Below are positions 11,504-20,448 of a stretch of 23,444 nt of DNA, piece after piece (the stretch's first letter is position 1; each line of letters opens with the position of its first letter). Source of the DNA: a virus. The notes under the pieces were generated by a model. That model was not told the origin of the DNA and made no database searches. It saw only the letters and a program-made list of their open reading frames with translations. The translations under genes and the position numbers were made by a program. The stretch spans positions 1-23,444 of IMG/VR virus record IMGVR_UViG_3300022693_001064; one strand, written 5' to 3'.

Positions 11504-14500
11504 GGTACAATCGTTATCTGGGCAGTCTGCCCGTTAGGGGTTGCGGACCTTACGCTGCTAGGTGTGCCTGCTGCTGACCAACTAACTTCCGTAATTTTAC
11601 AGGTTGAGCTGCTACCGTTGGTGGAGATTGACAAACCAAACTTGGTAACACCACTTGAAACGGTTATGTCAGTATCAAAGCTAAAGGATTTTGAGTAAGT
11701 TCCAGACGAGTATGCGTTGACATACTTGGTGTCCCACATCTGCTTCACTTCCTGCCAAACCCCAGACACGTATGCCCACAGTCGCATCGTAACCTCGATG
11801 TAATTGTTCTCATTATCGACAATTGGTTCAGGCTCGTATGGATTACCACCTCCGCCACCACTGACAAAAATGTACTTGCTAGCAGTCGCCGTGCCTTTGA
11901 AGCGGTACGTACCGTTCGCGGAGTCAGCCTGTGATTTGTCTATTTGGCGAGTTGGTCCCGAAGAACCTGCGTAGTCGGTTGTGAGTGACACACTGCTCGC
12001 AGTACCGGGCACAAGGATTTTGAGCCTCGCGGTTGCTTGAGTGGATGACACAGGATCGAGATACAGGTTGTAGCTTTCACCTGCGTTCAAAGTAGCAAGG
12101 CCGTTTGATGAGATAGGCAGGTAACTTGGAATGTAGCCAAAGTCGTAACCGAAGTTGATAACATCGCCATCCTTCGCGGTGAATGTCGCGGGCTTCAAGG
12201 CGATCTGCCAACCCGCGCCGCTACCAACGGAAATCTTCGCCCCGATGTTTAGGTTTCCGTTAAAGCGTGAACCCGACTCTGTAATCTCCAGCGCACGGTT
12301 TGGACCCAAGTAAACGGCATCCGCCGCTAATTCAGCTTCGCTGAAAGACTGGTTCGCCCTAAGTTCGAAGCGCGCCCTGCTTGTGCCCGCTACCACCGAT
12401 TGCGTTAGGTACGCTGCTAGCTTACCGTCATGTGTTGCAAGAACACCTTCGTTGGTTTGAACCCTCGCAATAAGGTTTGCATCAATTACCTTTTGCGCCT
12501 TGATTTCGCCATCCGTTGCAGTACGCACCGAAACACGCATCCAACGGATGGTCTTTGCGACCGCCGGACCAAAGCCCTCCCAGTTATTCATCTGGTGGAA
12601 GTTCATGTAACCTTCGTGCGGGTTGTGGACTAACTTTGTAAAGCGACGAACACCGTAGCCGCTATGTCCTACGACGCCGTTCACATCAGGATCTGACATG
12701 AAGTTAAGGCTAAGTGCGCCCCAACCATGACAGGTTATGCCTGCGCTTTGTAGCGAACCTGAAAGTAAGTGGACCTCCGCCTCAATCACATAATAGCCCG
12801 GATTCATGTACACGCTGCCTTGGATGAGGCCAGCGTTCAACGACGTGGATGACTGCACCATGCACCATCCACCGCGTCCAAAAGGATCGCTATCTCTGCT
12901 TACTACGATGTCACCAGTCCAGCCATTCCAAGTAGTTGGATAGGTCTGGCCATCGGGCCAGAGAGCAAAGGAAGGGTTAGGGTTTAGGGAAGTGTCGCCG
13001 CGTACAACGCTCGCTTCTAAGCTAGTTGCTCTAGACGCGAGTGCAGCCGTCTGCGACGCGCGAGTGGTTTCCTCTGTGGAGATGCGCGACGCTAGATTGC
13101 TATTTTGGTTCGGACCATTGAAGACCGTGCTTTCCAGTGTCGTCGTACGGTTAGCAAGGGCACTGTCGGCGTTGGCTCTGGTGCTTTCCTCCGTTACGAG
13201 GCGAGAATGGGTTTCGTTACGAGCAGCGCGACCCGATCCGTGAACAAAGGGGTTCCATTCGGTCTGGCCTTCGCGAGCCTCGCCAACATAGGGGCGGATG
13301 AACCAACCATAGCTGTCGTTACTGCCTTCGTAACTATCGAATTTGCGAAGCTCAAGGGCCGCCGTGGTGGCCCCTGCCGGAACCTTCGTCGAAGGCACGC
13401 CTATGCGGGTATAGGAAGCTAACGACTTGCCCTCATTAGCGCCGACGTTTGCATACTGATCCGAGAATCCAAGATAGCTCCCATTTCGATCATAGTAATA
13501 CAGCGTGCCGCCAACAGGGGCACGGTGGGCGTTGGCAAGTACATACCACTGGATCCAGCTTCCGGGGCGAACCGAAAACCTCTCCGAGGTGTAGTGCAGA
13601 TAACCAGTCGTTCCTAAACGAGTGCCCTGAAACAGACCCAAAGTGTGTTCGTTTTCGGGATGATAATCATAGCCTGCGAGATTGATGACGAACGCCGCAC
13701 CTGCCGCAGCCCCCAAGCCATTAATCGGGGTCCATCCGGTCATGGTTTCGAGGGTTGTGTTCGAAAGCAAGTTACCCCCACCTGAGCCACGAGCTTCAAG
13801 CAAAGTCGCACGATTGGCGAGCGCACCATCGGCATTGGCCCGTGTCGTTTCTTCGGTTGCAATCTTCGCGTTAAATGAAAGTTCAGATGCACGAAGCGAG
13901 GTAGCATCCTCTGTTGTAAACTCGAAGATTCTGGTGACGGCACCGGGAACACCTGCACCGTGTGGATTGTCAATTGAGCGATTAACGAGAAGGAAAAAAC
14001 GAACCCATACCGCTCCTTCGTGGAAGGGCACTTCACCTTCGTAGGTGTGGGTGTGGAATGCGCCATCAGGGATCGTGTAGATGTTACCGAGAACACCACT
14101 GTTTACACGATTGAAGTTGGTGTCGAAGTACTCGGCATAGAACATCATTTTTGTGGTTGGCCCAGACACCTGCCAAACACGCGCCCTCAACCTATAAAAT
14201 AGGTTTCTACGCTGTATTGCATGAACTTCACGCTTTGCAGCCGTAACCGTACTGAACTGTACATACGGACCATAATGCGGAGTGTCATTGCGGTACTCCC
14301 CGTCATTGCCGGGGGTTTCCGGCGGGGAAGAATGTGCCGCGATAAACGTATCAGGGCGCATTATCTCGAATGTACCGGCTTTGTTAAACCGGCTTTCGAG
14401 GTTTGTGCTTCGTGTAGCTAATGCGCTATCGGCAGAAGCGCGGGTTAGTTCTTCCGAATCTAGACGAGCAACGATGTCTGTAGAGTTATGGCCGCCTACG

Positions 14501-16590
14501 CGACTTTCCAATGTCGAAGTGCGGCCTGCAAGGGCGCTGTCAGCATTCGCCCTTGCAGTCTCTTCAGTTGCAATTCGAGCGTTTGTCTGTCGCTGGGCCT
14601 TAAATGTTTCAAGCAATGGTGGTTCGGTGCCATCCACAAGTTCGATACTCGGACGCCCAAAAGACTGATACGCACCGTCAGCGGCATAGAACTGGTATGC
14701 TCGATGCGAAATCTGCCGACCATCGGGATGGAAGCAGAAGTTCCATCCAGTTCGGACTATCTCACCAGTTTCCGTGTCATAGATGCCAGCGCCGTCGTGA
14801 GTTTTCTGGGTGGAGTTGCGAGGGAAGATGTAGCCTACAAACAAGTACCACTTGAGCGCTGTAAGGGCCGAAAAATCACAATGGGCGAAGTACGGATTGC
14901 CGTTGATCGTCGTCGTGTTCAAATCGCAGACGCCGTGGACACCCCAAAAGGATGATCGAGGCTCTTCACCCATGTGCATGATCGGGACCATGAACCTGTA
15001 AGTCTGGTCAGGGTCGAGTTGGAGCGTCGGAGCGCCGTTCCAGCCGCCAGCCTGTTGGCCACCAGCATCGGCGCGAGCAAGCCATACGGCATCGGAGTTT
15101 CCGCGTGGTCCTCTGATGTTCGCCCAAGGAGCGGTAGTGGGGTCGGGCAGTCGATGAATTTGGTTGCCAGCGCCACCGTTTTGGCCCCAAGGAATAACTG
15201 CGCCATCGTTCCACCACGACAGGTCAATGTAGTTCTTCCGGCTTTTGCTAGCTTGCGTCTCTAAAACCGAAGTACGTCCTGCAATCGCACTGTCCGCATT
15301 GGATCGGGTTGTTTCCTCGTTACGGATGCGAGCGTAGAGCGGACTGTCCGTTCCTAGGTCCAGCTTGCTTTCCAACGTGGACGCTCTGCTCGACAAGGCG
15401 CTGTCTGCGTTCGCCCGAACGGTTTCCTCGTTCGCGATGCGAGTGGTGAGACCGTTGGCGTCTGACTGGGCCGTTTCAGCGATGCTGCGGATCGCGCCTT
15501 CTTCATTCGTTGCACGAAGCACTTCCGCCGCAAGTTCGTCTCGCGCCTCCTGAACATCGCCGCTTAGGTCCGTGCGGGCCTGCGCAATCTCGCTTCTTGC
15601 TGTGGCAGCTTCTGTGTTCGCCTCACTTGCGGCTTGTTCGACTGCCGCCACATCCGCCGCAAGCTGGACTGACTCGGCGCGTTCTGCTGGCGTCATGCCA
15701 ACGGTTGCGCTGCTATCGGCTAGCTTTGCGAGGGGGAAGGAATGGCTGACCCCACCATCGGCAGTTGCAGTCACGATCAATTGGGAGTTGCCGCCCATCT
15801 CACTGGACGAGATTGAGAAGGTGCTAGTGCCACTTGCGCTTTTGACGTTTGGTGAGGTCGTCCAGCTTACCGGTGCCTCTACCCCGTCCAACATGGCCGT
15901 GAACGTGATCGTCTGGCTGGCTGGCGTTAGATTGCCGTTGAGGTAGGTAAAGCCAGCTTGGCTCGGTAGAAGGGCCAGCGAAGGGCCTACAGGGCCGGTA
16001 GCGCCATCCTGCATGTGGACGACGCTAATGTGGTCTGCCAATCCAGAGCCGTCCGCTAGGGCCGCTGTGACGATAACGCCGGTTGTACCGTTCCTTGCGG
16101 CAACGAATTGCGGAAGCGTCATTGTGACTTGATCGCCAGACGCTGCGCTTAGGAAATCTCCAACCGGCATGCGCGCTTCGCCGTTAATGTCAGTCACGCT
16201 CCAAACAACTGTGCCCGTCGAGTTCTGCTTGAAGGCGTTGAAAGTAATCGTCTGCGAGACAGGATCAGGCTCGCCATCCTTGTTATAGGTGATCGTCTGT
16301 GTGGACGAGGTAACGGATAGGACTTTCGCAGGCGTACCATCTACACCCGCTCGGCTTTTCGCTACCGTGAAGCGCTGGACGATTTCCTTACCCTGATGGA
16401 CTGCCTTGAAGGTAGCGTAAGCGGAATCATTCGTGACGCTGTAGAGCAGGTAGACACCTGTTGCGGCATCAATCTCGGCATCGCAGCCTACTTCCTCCAT
16501 GACGCTGTAAACAACGCCATGGCCTGTGGTAATGTCTTGCCCTTCGAAGGATACCTTGAACTGGCCGCGATACGAACTTAGTGCGGTCAT
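11500..16590 (-). CDS. Giant modular tail fibre / receptor-binding protein
   Basis: This encodes 1696 residues from an ATG at 16590 that overlaps the J-like gene stop (ATGA). N-terminal: about 100 residues likely docking to the tail tip, then two Ig-like repeats, each with a SQTITF segment. Then a helical stretch (VQLAADVAAVEQAASEANTEA) leads into seven copies of a roughly 25-residue coiled-coil unit of the form EETxRANADSALAxRxTxLES, plus a degenerate first copy. Between units 2-3, 4-5, 5-6 and after 7 sit larger beta-rich, Trp/Tyr-rich domains of roughly 150-200 residues that look like carbohydrate-binding jelly rolls. The C-terminal third begins with a DUF1983-like segment (AELAADAVYLGPNRALEI) and includes a GGGGGNP linker. 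Coiled-coil spacers with interposed sugar-binding domains fit a trimeric host-recognition fibre. Confidence 0.85.
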   Translation of the reverse strand: MTALSSYRGQFKVSFEGQDITTGHGVVYSVMEEVGCDAEIDAATGVYLLYSVTNDSAYATFKAVHQGKEIVQRFTVAKSRAGVDGTPAKVLSVTSSTQTITYNKDGEPDPVSQTITFNAFKQNSTGTVVWSVTDINGEARMPVGDFLSAASGDQVTMTLPQFVAARNGTTGVIVTAALADGSGLADHISVVHMQDGATGPVGPSLALLPSQAGFTYLNGNLTPASQTITFTAMLDGVEAPVSWTTSPNVKSASGTSTFSISSSEMGGNSQLIVTATADGGVSHSFPLAKLADSSATVGMTPAERAESVQLAADVAAVEQAASEANTEAATARSEIAQARTDLSGDVQEARDELAAEVLRATNEEGAIRSIAETAQSDANGLTTRIANEETVRANADSALSSRASTLESKLDLGTDSPLYARIRNEETTRSNADSAIAGRTSVLETQASKSRKNYIDLSWWNDGAVIPWGQNGGAGNQIHRLPDPTTAPWANIRGPRGNSDAVWLARADAGGQQAGGWNGAPTLQLDPDQTYRFMVPIMHMGEEPRSSFWGVHGVCDLNTTTINGNPYFAHCDFSALTALKWYLFVGYIFPRNSTQKTHDGAGIYDTETGEIVRTGWNFCFHPDGRQISHRAYQFYAADGAYQSFGRPSIELVDGTEPPLLETFKAQRQTNARIATEETARANADSALAGRTSTLESRVGGHNSTDIVARLDSEELTRASADSALATRSTNLESRFNKAGTFEIMRPDTFIAAHSSPPETPGNDGEYRNDTPHYGPYVQFSTVTAAKREVHAIQRRNLFYRLRARVWQVSGPTTKMMFYAEYFDTNFNRVNSGVLGNIYTIPDGAFHTHTYEGEVPFHEGAVWVRFFLLVNRSIDNPHGAGVPGAVTRIFEFTTEDATSLRASELSFNAKIATEETTRANADGALANRATLLEARGSGGGNLLSNTTLETMTGWTPINGLGAAAGAAFVINLAGYDYHPENEHTLGLFQGTRLGTTGYLHYTSERFSVRPGSWIQWYVLANAHRAPVGGTLYYYDRNGSYLGFSDQYANVGANEGKSLASYTRIGVPSTKVPAGATTAALELRKFDSYEGSNDSYGWFIRPYVGEAREGQTEWNPFVHGSGRAARNETHSRLVTEESTRANADSALANRTTTLESTVFNGPNQNSNLASRISTEETTRASQTAALASRATSLEASVVRGDTSLNPNPSFALWPDGQTYPTTWNGWTGDIVVSRDSDPFGRGGWCMVQSSTSLNAGLIQGSVYMNPGYYVIEAEVHLLSGSLQSAGITCHGWGALSLNFMSDPDVNGVVGHSGYGVRRFTKLVHNPHEGYMNFHQMNNWEGFGPAVAKTIRWMRVSVRTATDGEIKAQKVIDANLIARVQTNEGVLATHDGKLAAYLTQSVVAGTSRARFELRANQSFSEAELAADAVYLGPNRALEITESGSRFNGNLNIGAKISVGSGAGWQIALKPATFTAKDGDVINFGYDFGYIPSYLPISSNGLATLNAGESYNLYLDPVSSTQATARLKILVPGTASSVSLTTDYAGSSGPTRQIDKSQADSANGTYRFKGTATASKYIFVSGGGGGNPYEPEPIVDNENNYIEVTMRLWAYVSGVWQEVKQMWDTKYVNAYSSGTYSKSFSFDTDITVSSGVTKFGLSISTNGSSSTCKITEVSWSAAGTPSSVRSATPNGQTAQITIVP
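12990..15450 (-). repeat. Seven dispersed copies of a coiled-coil-coding repeat inside the fibre gene
   Basis: Units of roughly 75-85 bp encode EETxRANADSALAxRxTxLES. Approximate positions are 13000-13090, 13120-13205, 13780-13865, 14390-14470, 14505-14580, 15255-15335 and 15360-15445. Copies are similar at DNA level, which would let recombination remove, add or swap the domains between them. Confidence 0.75.
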
Positions 16591-18587
16591 AAAATGTTAC
16601 CATTACTATCAGCGGCGAACGTCACTGCTGGGTCAGTGAGGTAGCCAACGAAACTAGGGACACCTGAGCCAACTGCCGCTTGGACAGTCGTTGTTGAGTA
16701 GGGTCCGTAAATGCCGCTCAACATGCGGAAACGGGCGCGGACCTGTGTTGCCACTCCGCTAACGGGGGCATTGAAAACGAACTCTTCTGCGCTTGCTGTG
16801 AAGCGAGCAGCTACCTCGTTCCAAATGGTCCCATCCGTACTTACTTCGATGGCAATGCTGCCAACCGCAGCGTCGGGTTCTTCCCACCGAATGGTAATTT
16901 GCGATTGGCGAACGCCATTGGCGCCATCTACGGCTTGGCTTGTTACAGTCAGACCTTCCACTGGCTCTTGTGCTTCTGGATTGTAACCGGGAGGTCTAAT
17001 GTCGTCGGGAAGCGGCTTTACTTCGTTTAGATCGAAAGCGTAGATCGCCTCATTCTCTTCCTGCAACGTCATCTGGAAAAGCATTTCTGCCGTTTCCTCT
17101 TGAGCGATAACGCGGAACAATTTGCCGGGTTGTGCCCAACCTTCGCTTGGTAGAACCAGCCGGATAAGCGAGCCTACCTGTACCGTGAAAGCGGCAGGCA
17201 TGAAGGTGGCTGTTAAAATTCCAGAATAGTGGTTTCGGATCAGGAATTGCTTGGCAATGCGCTGCGCAGTTTCCGCCCGCGTTACGGCTGGAAGTTCAAG
17301 TACCAGAGTACGAGGAATGCCGTCAGCAAGTGGCGCAGTCTCTATCTCGCCCCAATCTTCCAACTGGTACAGTTTAGATGGATTGGTAAAGCGCCCACGG
17401 ACGATGTTGAAATACTCGCGGACCGCTTGCGAGGGTCGCCATTCATACTGTCCAAGTAGGTCGCGTTCTGTGAAGGTTGTGATAGGACCGTCTAGGTCGT
17501 TCACCCCACCTACAAGTTGATAAAGGCCACCAGTATCAACCAGCTTGGCTGCACCCATGCAGGAGGTTATCGCTGCAAGGATGGACTCATGCGCTTCGGC
17601 TGTACTGAAAATGCCATCGCAGGTGTAACGTTGGGTCGTGCCGCCATAGTGCGAGGTGACAGATTCTTCGCAGATGTTCGCGTATTCAACGAAGTTAGCG
17701 AAGTCGATGCGCGACGCTGGAATGCCCATGCCCCACATGAGCTTCCCGTTGACCCGCCAGCCTAGAAGATAGGTAAGCAACGCAAGAGCGGGATTGCGCC
17801 CAATTTGTCTCCCACCATTAGTCCACTGCCAAGTCGCGTTGTCGGTTGGTCGATGGCTTCCAGACCCGCCATTCGTACTGTCCAAGCGCGGGTCGTAGAC
17901 AGGGCACCCTTCGACGACTGTTGTTAAACGAGTTGGAATGCCATCGGGGTAGATGTCGGCATCCATCCGGTGGACGAGGCAAAGGTAAGCGCAGCCGGTG
18001 AATGTAGAGTTGTTTGTCCAGTATCCCCCTGACCCAAACCTAAAGCCGTTGTTTCGCTTCCCTTCTAGGACAGGGTGTACCTTTAGCCCTTCGTCCTTGG
18101 TGAATTTACCAATCGCGCTGGAACCGTTGTAGCTAAGCGTATCTTCGAAGTAGATTTGCTTGACCGCGTTGATGCGATGCGACGCAAGAGCGATAACGCG
18201 ATAGAAGTAGTCACCCTTTTTGTATGGGCGCAGATGAGTAGGGTTCTGCCCACCTTGGTCGCGCTTAATCTTCTCGTGGAAACGTTCGTCAGCGGCAGCG
18301 GCAGTCAGACCAAACACGATGCGGCGGGGAGCGGTAGGCTCCACCGTAATGTTCATTCGCTCAAAGACGCTGTTCCCAATGCCTTTGGGCTTGCCCATGA
18401 TTAGGCGCTGCGCGAGCGTTGAAGCTGCCGCGATAGCGATGGCGGCAATCAGCTTTGCACCAATGCCGATGGTGCCCGCCGCAACCGCTGCCTTACCCGC
18501 AATAAGTCCAGCAAGGGCAGGCTGCGCCACAACGACAAGCGCGATGACAACCACTGCTGCGACGATAAGTTTGACTGTCTTACCCAC
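16587..18587 (-). CDS. J-like tail tip / host-specificity hub protein
   Basis: This encodes 666 residues. I place the start at the GTG at 18587 because GGAGG lies 8 nt upstream; a TTG at 18602 is open but has no ribosome site. The first 60 residues are hydrophobic and Ala/Gly/Val-rich (VAAVVVIALVVVAQPALAGL), usual in this family and probably interacting with the tape measure or host membrane. The body (RRIVFGLTAAAADERF, YKKGDYFYRVIALASHRI, DGIFSTAEAHESILAAITSC, YQLVGG) follows the central-tail-protein / lambda J pattern, with the typical bisected hub domain. The C-terminus has a fibronectin-III-like repeat (ITIRWEEPDAAVGSIAIEVS). It forms the closing hub under the tail tube. Overlaps both neighbours. 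Confidence 0.82.
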   Translation of the reverse strand: MGKTVKLIVAAVVVIALVVVAQPALAGLIAGKAAVAAGTIGIGAKLIAAIAIAAASTLAQRLIMGKPKGIGNSVFERMNITVEPTAPRRIVFGLTAAAADERFHEKIKRDQGGQNPTHLRPYKKGDYFYRVIALASHRINAVKQIYFEDTLSYNGSSAIGKFTKDEGLKVHPVLEGKRNNGFRFGSGGYWTNNSTFTGCAYLCLVHRMDADIYPDGIPTRLTTVVEGCPVYDPRLDSTNGGSGSHRPTDNATWQWTNGGRQIGRNPALALLTYLLGWRVNGKLMWGMGIPASRIDFANFVEYANICEESVTSHYGGTTQRYTCDGIFSTAEAHESILAAITSCMGAAKLVDTGGLYQLVGGVNDLDGPITTFTERDLLGQYEWRPSQAVREYFNIVRGRFTNPSKLYQLEDWGEIETAPLADGIPRTLVLELPAVTRAETAQRIAKQFLIRNHYSGILTATFMPAAFTVQVGSLIRLVLPSEGWAQPGKLFRVIAQEETAEMLFQMTLQEENEAIYAFDLNEVKPLPDDIRPPGYNPEAQEPVEGLTVTSQAVDGANGVRQSQITIRWEEPDAAVGSIAIEVSTDGTIWNEVAARFTASAEEFVFNAPVSGVATQVRARFRMLSGIYGPYSTTTVQAAVGSGVPSFVGYLTDPAVTFAADSNGNIL

Positions 18588-19074
18588 CGGACGCACCTCC
18601 AATCGGAGCGTCGAGAATTGCGGTAGGCGCGATCTTCCATGCGCAGTCGCAATCTAGGGTTGGCCAAGTAACCAAACCGTCTTTGGTGATAGGGAAGCCT
18701 TCGTAGTTGAAGTCTACAGTTTGCTCGCCCACGAAGTACGTGAAGCGGCCTACGCAGACGCCAATGGCTTTGTTGCGCAGTACAATGTCGCCCTTACCTG
18801 CTTGTGCTACATGGACAGGCTTGCCTAGCTTTTTGGTAACTGCGCTCTTTAGCGTTCCAGCTTTAATCTCGCGGAGTAGTAGAGCGGCTTCGCGCTTGTC
18901 AGTGTACTGACCGGCGTACTTGGAAACAAAGTCCTTGCCGGTAATTGCTTTGACAGCGCCGTTGCAGAATAGAACGCAATCATGCTCGCCCCACCCGAAA
19001 GGCTCGTCGCGAACACGGTCGAGGTAGCAAGCTAATCTATCGGTCCAATCCGGGTATCTAGTTAGCTTCTTCAT
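18580..19074 (-). CDS. Tail protein of DUF6950 / NlpC-P60-like type
   Basis: This encodes 164 residues. WGEHDCVLFCNGAVKAITGKDF places Cys33 and a nearby His-Asp in the arrangement of the DUF6950 and NlpC/P60-like phage proteins. The later segment GDIVLRNKAIGVCVGRFTYFV fits the second half, where a catalytic His would be expected but is not evident. Such proteins sit at the tail tip between the distal tail proteins and J, and may locally open peptidoglycan during DNA entry; activity here is uncertain. The ATG at 19074 has no Shine-Dalgarno. Instead TAAATA lies 5 nt upstream, inside a GCCGGT/ACCGGC inverted repeat. Confidence 0.72.
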   Translation of the reverse strand: MKKLTRYPDWTDRLACYLDRVRDEPFGWGEHDCVLFCNGAVKAITGKDFVSKYAGQYTDKREAALLLREIKAGTLKSAVTKKLGKPVHVAQAGKGDIVLRNKAIGVCVGRFTYFVGEQTVDFNYEGFPITKDGLVTWPTLDCDCAWKIAPTAILDAPIGGASGG

Positions 19075-19079
19075 GCCGG

Positions 19080-19085
19080 TATTTA
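19080..19085 (-). promoter_or_regulatory. TAAATA late-promoter candidate for the tail-tip genes
   Basis: On the minus strand GGTGTAAATACCGGC is followed directly by the ATG at 19074, leaving 5 nt between TAAATA and ATG as in a T4 late promoter to its start site. It lies in the 26-bp gap between genes. Confidence 0.6.
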
Positions 19086-19100
19086 CACCGGCGAGTCAGC

Positions 19101-19799
19101 CTACTTTAGTACCTGTTCCGAATAGATTCCGCCGCCACCGCCTCGGCCTCCGCCTCCACCGCCACCGCCGTATGAACCACCAGCCGCGCCGCGTGACGGA
19201 TTGCTTGGATTGTTTGCGATGCTAACTGCGAAGTCCTGTGAGGTATCAAGCGGATCAAAACGCTTTTGATCTAACCAGTTGCTACCTGTCGCCGCGCTAA
19301 TCATGCTGGCATGTGCTTCGATTGTCAGGGTGAAGAGGTGTTCCTTGCCGTTGTAGGAAATGGACAGTTCATCCATCGCACCAGCGCGAACACGCCTAAA
19401 AGCCCAGATGCCTTCCTGCCCCGGTGTTGGTGCCGTGACCATCATTGCGCGCCATAGGATTGCAGTGCGAGCCTGATACTCTTCGGGGTCCACGCTAGCA
19501 GCCTGTACGTAGGTGCTTGGTGACTCTGGAATGGCCATCGAAAGGGTGAAGGCTTCGGAACCCTGATAGCTGAAATTGTTCGTCCCGATGTTAATAGGGG
19601 CGCCGTTTACCAGTGGGTCGAACGTCTTATTGTCCAACTCAATGTCGCCAGTCCCTTTGGGCGTGATCGGATGGGTTCCGGTCCACACACCAACAGGGCC
19701 GCTTTTGAAGTCGAACCAGCCGAAGATGGCAGGGGTGATGCCAAACTCATTGCGCAGCTTCGCGGACCATTCCGCGTGGAGTGGGCCTAGATCTCTCAC
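19101..19799 (-). CDS. Distal tail protein with glycine-rich C-terminus
   Basis: This encodes 232 residues from a GTG at 19799 that overlaps the previous stop (GTGA). The core (FGWFDFKSGPVGVWTG, YQARTAILWRAMMV, FDPLDTSQDFAVSIAN) has the pattern of siphoviral minor tail / hub proteins that lie between the distal tail protein and the NlpC/P60-like protein; DUF2163-type is the closest I can suggest. The last 25 residues are unusual: SYGGGGGGGGRGGGGGIYSE, almost pure glycine. Such tracts occur as flexible linkers or as polyglycine-II helices in adhesins. Membership in the tail is well supported by context; the exact family is not. Confidence 0.65.
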   Translation of the reverse strand: MRDLGPLHAEWSAKLRNEFGITPAIFGWFDFKSGPVGVWTGTHPITPKGTGDIELDNKTFDPLVNGAPINIGTNNFSYQGSEAFTLSMAIPESPSTYVQAASVDPEEYQARTAILWRAMMVTAPTPGQEGIWAFRRVRAGAMDELSISYNGKEHLFTLTIEAHASMISAATGSNWLDQKRFDPLDTSQDFAVSIANNPSNPSRGAAGGSYGGGGGGGGRGGGGGIYSEQVLK

Positions 19800-20395
19800 A
19801 GGGCTTCTCTCGCGCTCAATGTGCCCACGCTCACGGTGTCTGCGTCCCTGCTAATCCCAGCGCCGTCTTGGCCTTCAATGAGGCGGAAGCGGCCCTTGGG
19901 AGAACTGAAATTGACCGAACTACCAGTAGCGAATTGAGTGCGGGTGTTTGGGCTGACCTCGATTAGAACGCGGCCATTCCCGTCTGCGACAGCCGGGGCC
20001 GTGATAATCTGGAATAGGGTGTTGTTGATGCTTAGGTAATCGCCGCCGACGAGTTGGCTTGCCGCGCCTGCGGCCCACCCACCAACGGAGATTGTTTGGC
20101 TGTATGGGAATGCCGTTGCAGCAAGCGTCCTACCATTAAGGTTTTTGCCGCTCCCGTGCGGCTGGTACAGGAACGTCCCTGTCGCCCCCCGCAAACTGGC
20201 ACGCCATGCCGTGAAAGCCTTCGCGTTGGCTTCTGACATTGGATTGAAGCCAAGTTCTAGGCTCCACTCTGCAAAGTTGTTTACCGTTACCTGATTACCC
20301 GAGAAGGGCGAAATCATGATACCTTGGTTGTGGGCGAGGCGAAGCGTCTCGGTAGATGCTACAACGGGTGGTGGATTAATTGGGTAGGTAGTCAC
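19796..20395 (-). CDS. Distal tail / tail structural protein
   Basis: This encodes 199 residues from a GTG at 20395, with GAGG 7 nt upstream. The protein is strand-rich and soluble (NFAEWSLELGFNPMSEANAKAF, ATGTFLYQPHGSGKNL, GGDYLSINNTLFQII), with the organisation expected for a distal tail protein that joins tube and tip. The position directly after the tape measure supports this. No catalytic motif. A hairpin and a TAAGTA element lie between it and the tape measure, so it may start a separate late transcript with a 24-nt leader. Confidence 0.65.
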   Translation of the reverse strand: MTTYPINPPPVVASTETLRLAHNQGIMISPFSGNQVTVNNFAEWSLELGFNPMSEANAKAFTAWRASLRGATGTFLYQPHGSGKNLNGRTLAATAFPYSQTISVGGWAAGAASQLVGGDYLSINNTLFQIITAPAVADGNGRVLIEVSPNTRTQFATGSSVNFSSPKGRFRLIEGQDGAGISRDADTVSVGTLSAREAL

Positions 20396-20407
20396 CTAGG
20401 GGCCTCA

Positions 20408-20436
20408 CTTGCAAAGTAGTCGAGTACTTATGCAAG
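20408..20436 (-). promoter_or_regulatory. Hairpin with embedded TAAGTA after the tape measure gene
   Basis: CTTGCA-AAGTA pairs with TACTT-A-TGCAAG (6 + 5 bp, one bulged A, 6-nt loop). No T-run follows, so termination is doubtful. The minus strand carries GCATAAGTA (20430-20425), and initiation 5 nt beyond it would give a short leader including the GAGG of the 20395 gene. Confidence 0.4.
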
Positions 20437-20448
20437 CAAGGCTCCGGC

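Noticed and set aside
13682-14044. Plus-strand open frames of 100-155 codons inside 11500-16590
   Set aside because: All are antisense shadows of the repeat-rich fibre gene; the repeated coiled-coil units give repeated open antisense frames.
14193-14206. CCTATAAAATAGG palindrome, resembling a late promoter
   Set aside because: It is internal to the fibre gene, is not TAAATA, and precedes no start on either strand.
16837-16842. TAAGTA on the minus strand inside the J-like gene
   Set aside because: It lies in the middle of a coding region, and the nearby ATG is out of frame, so I treat it as background for the motif count.
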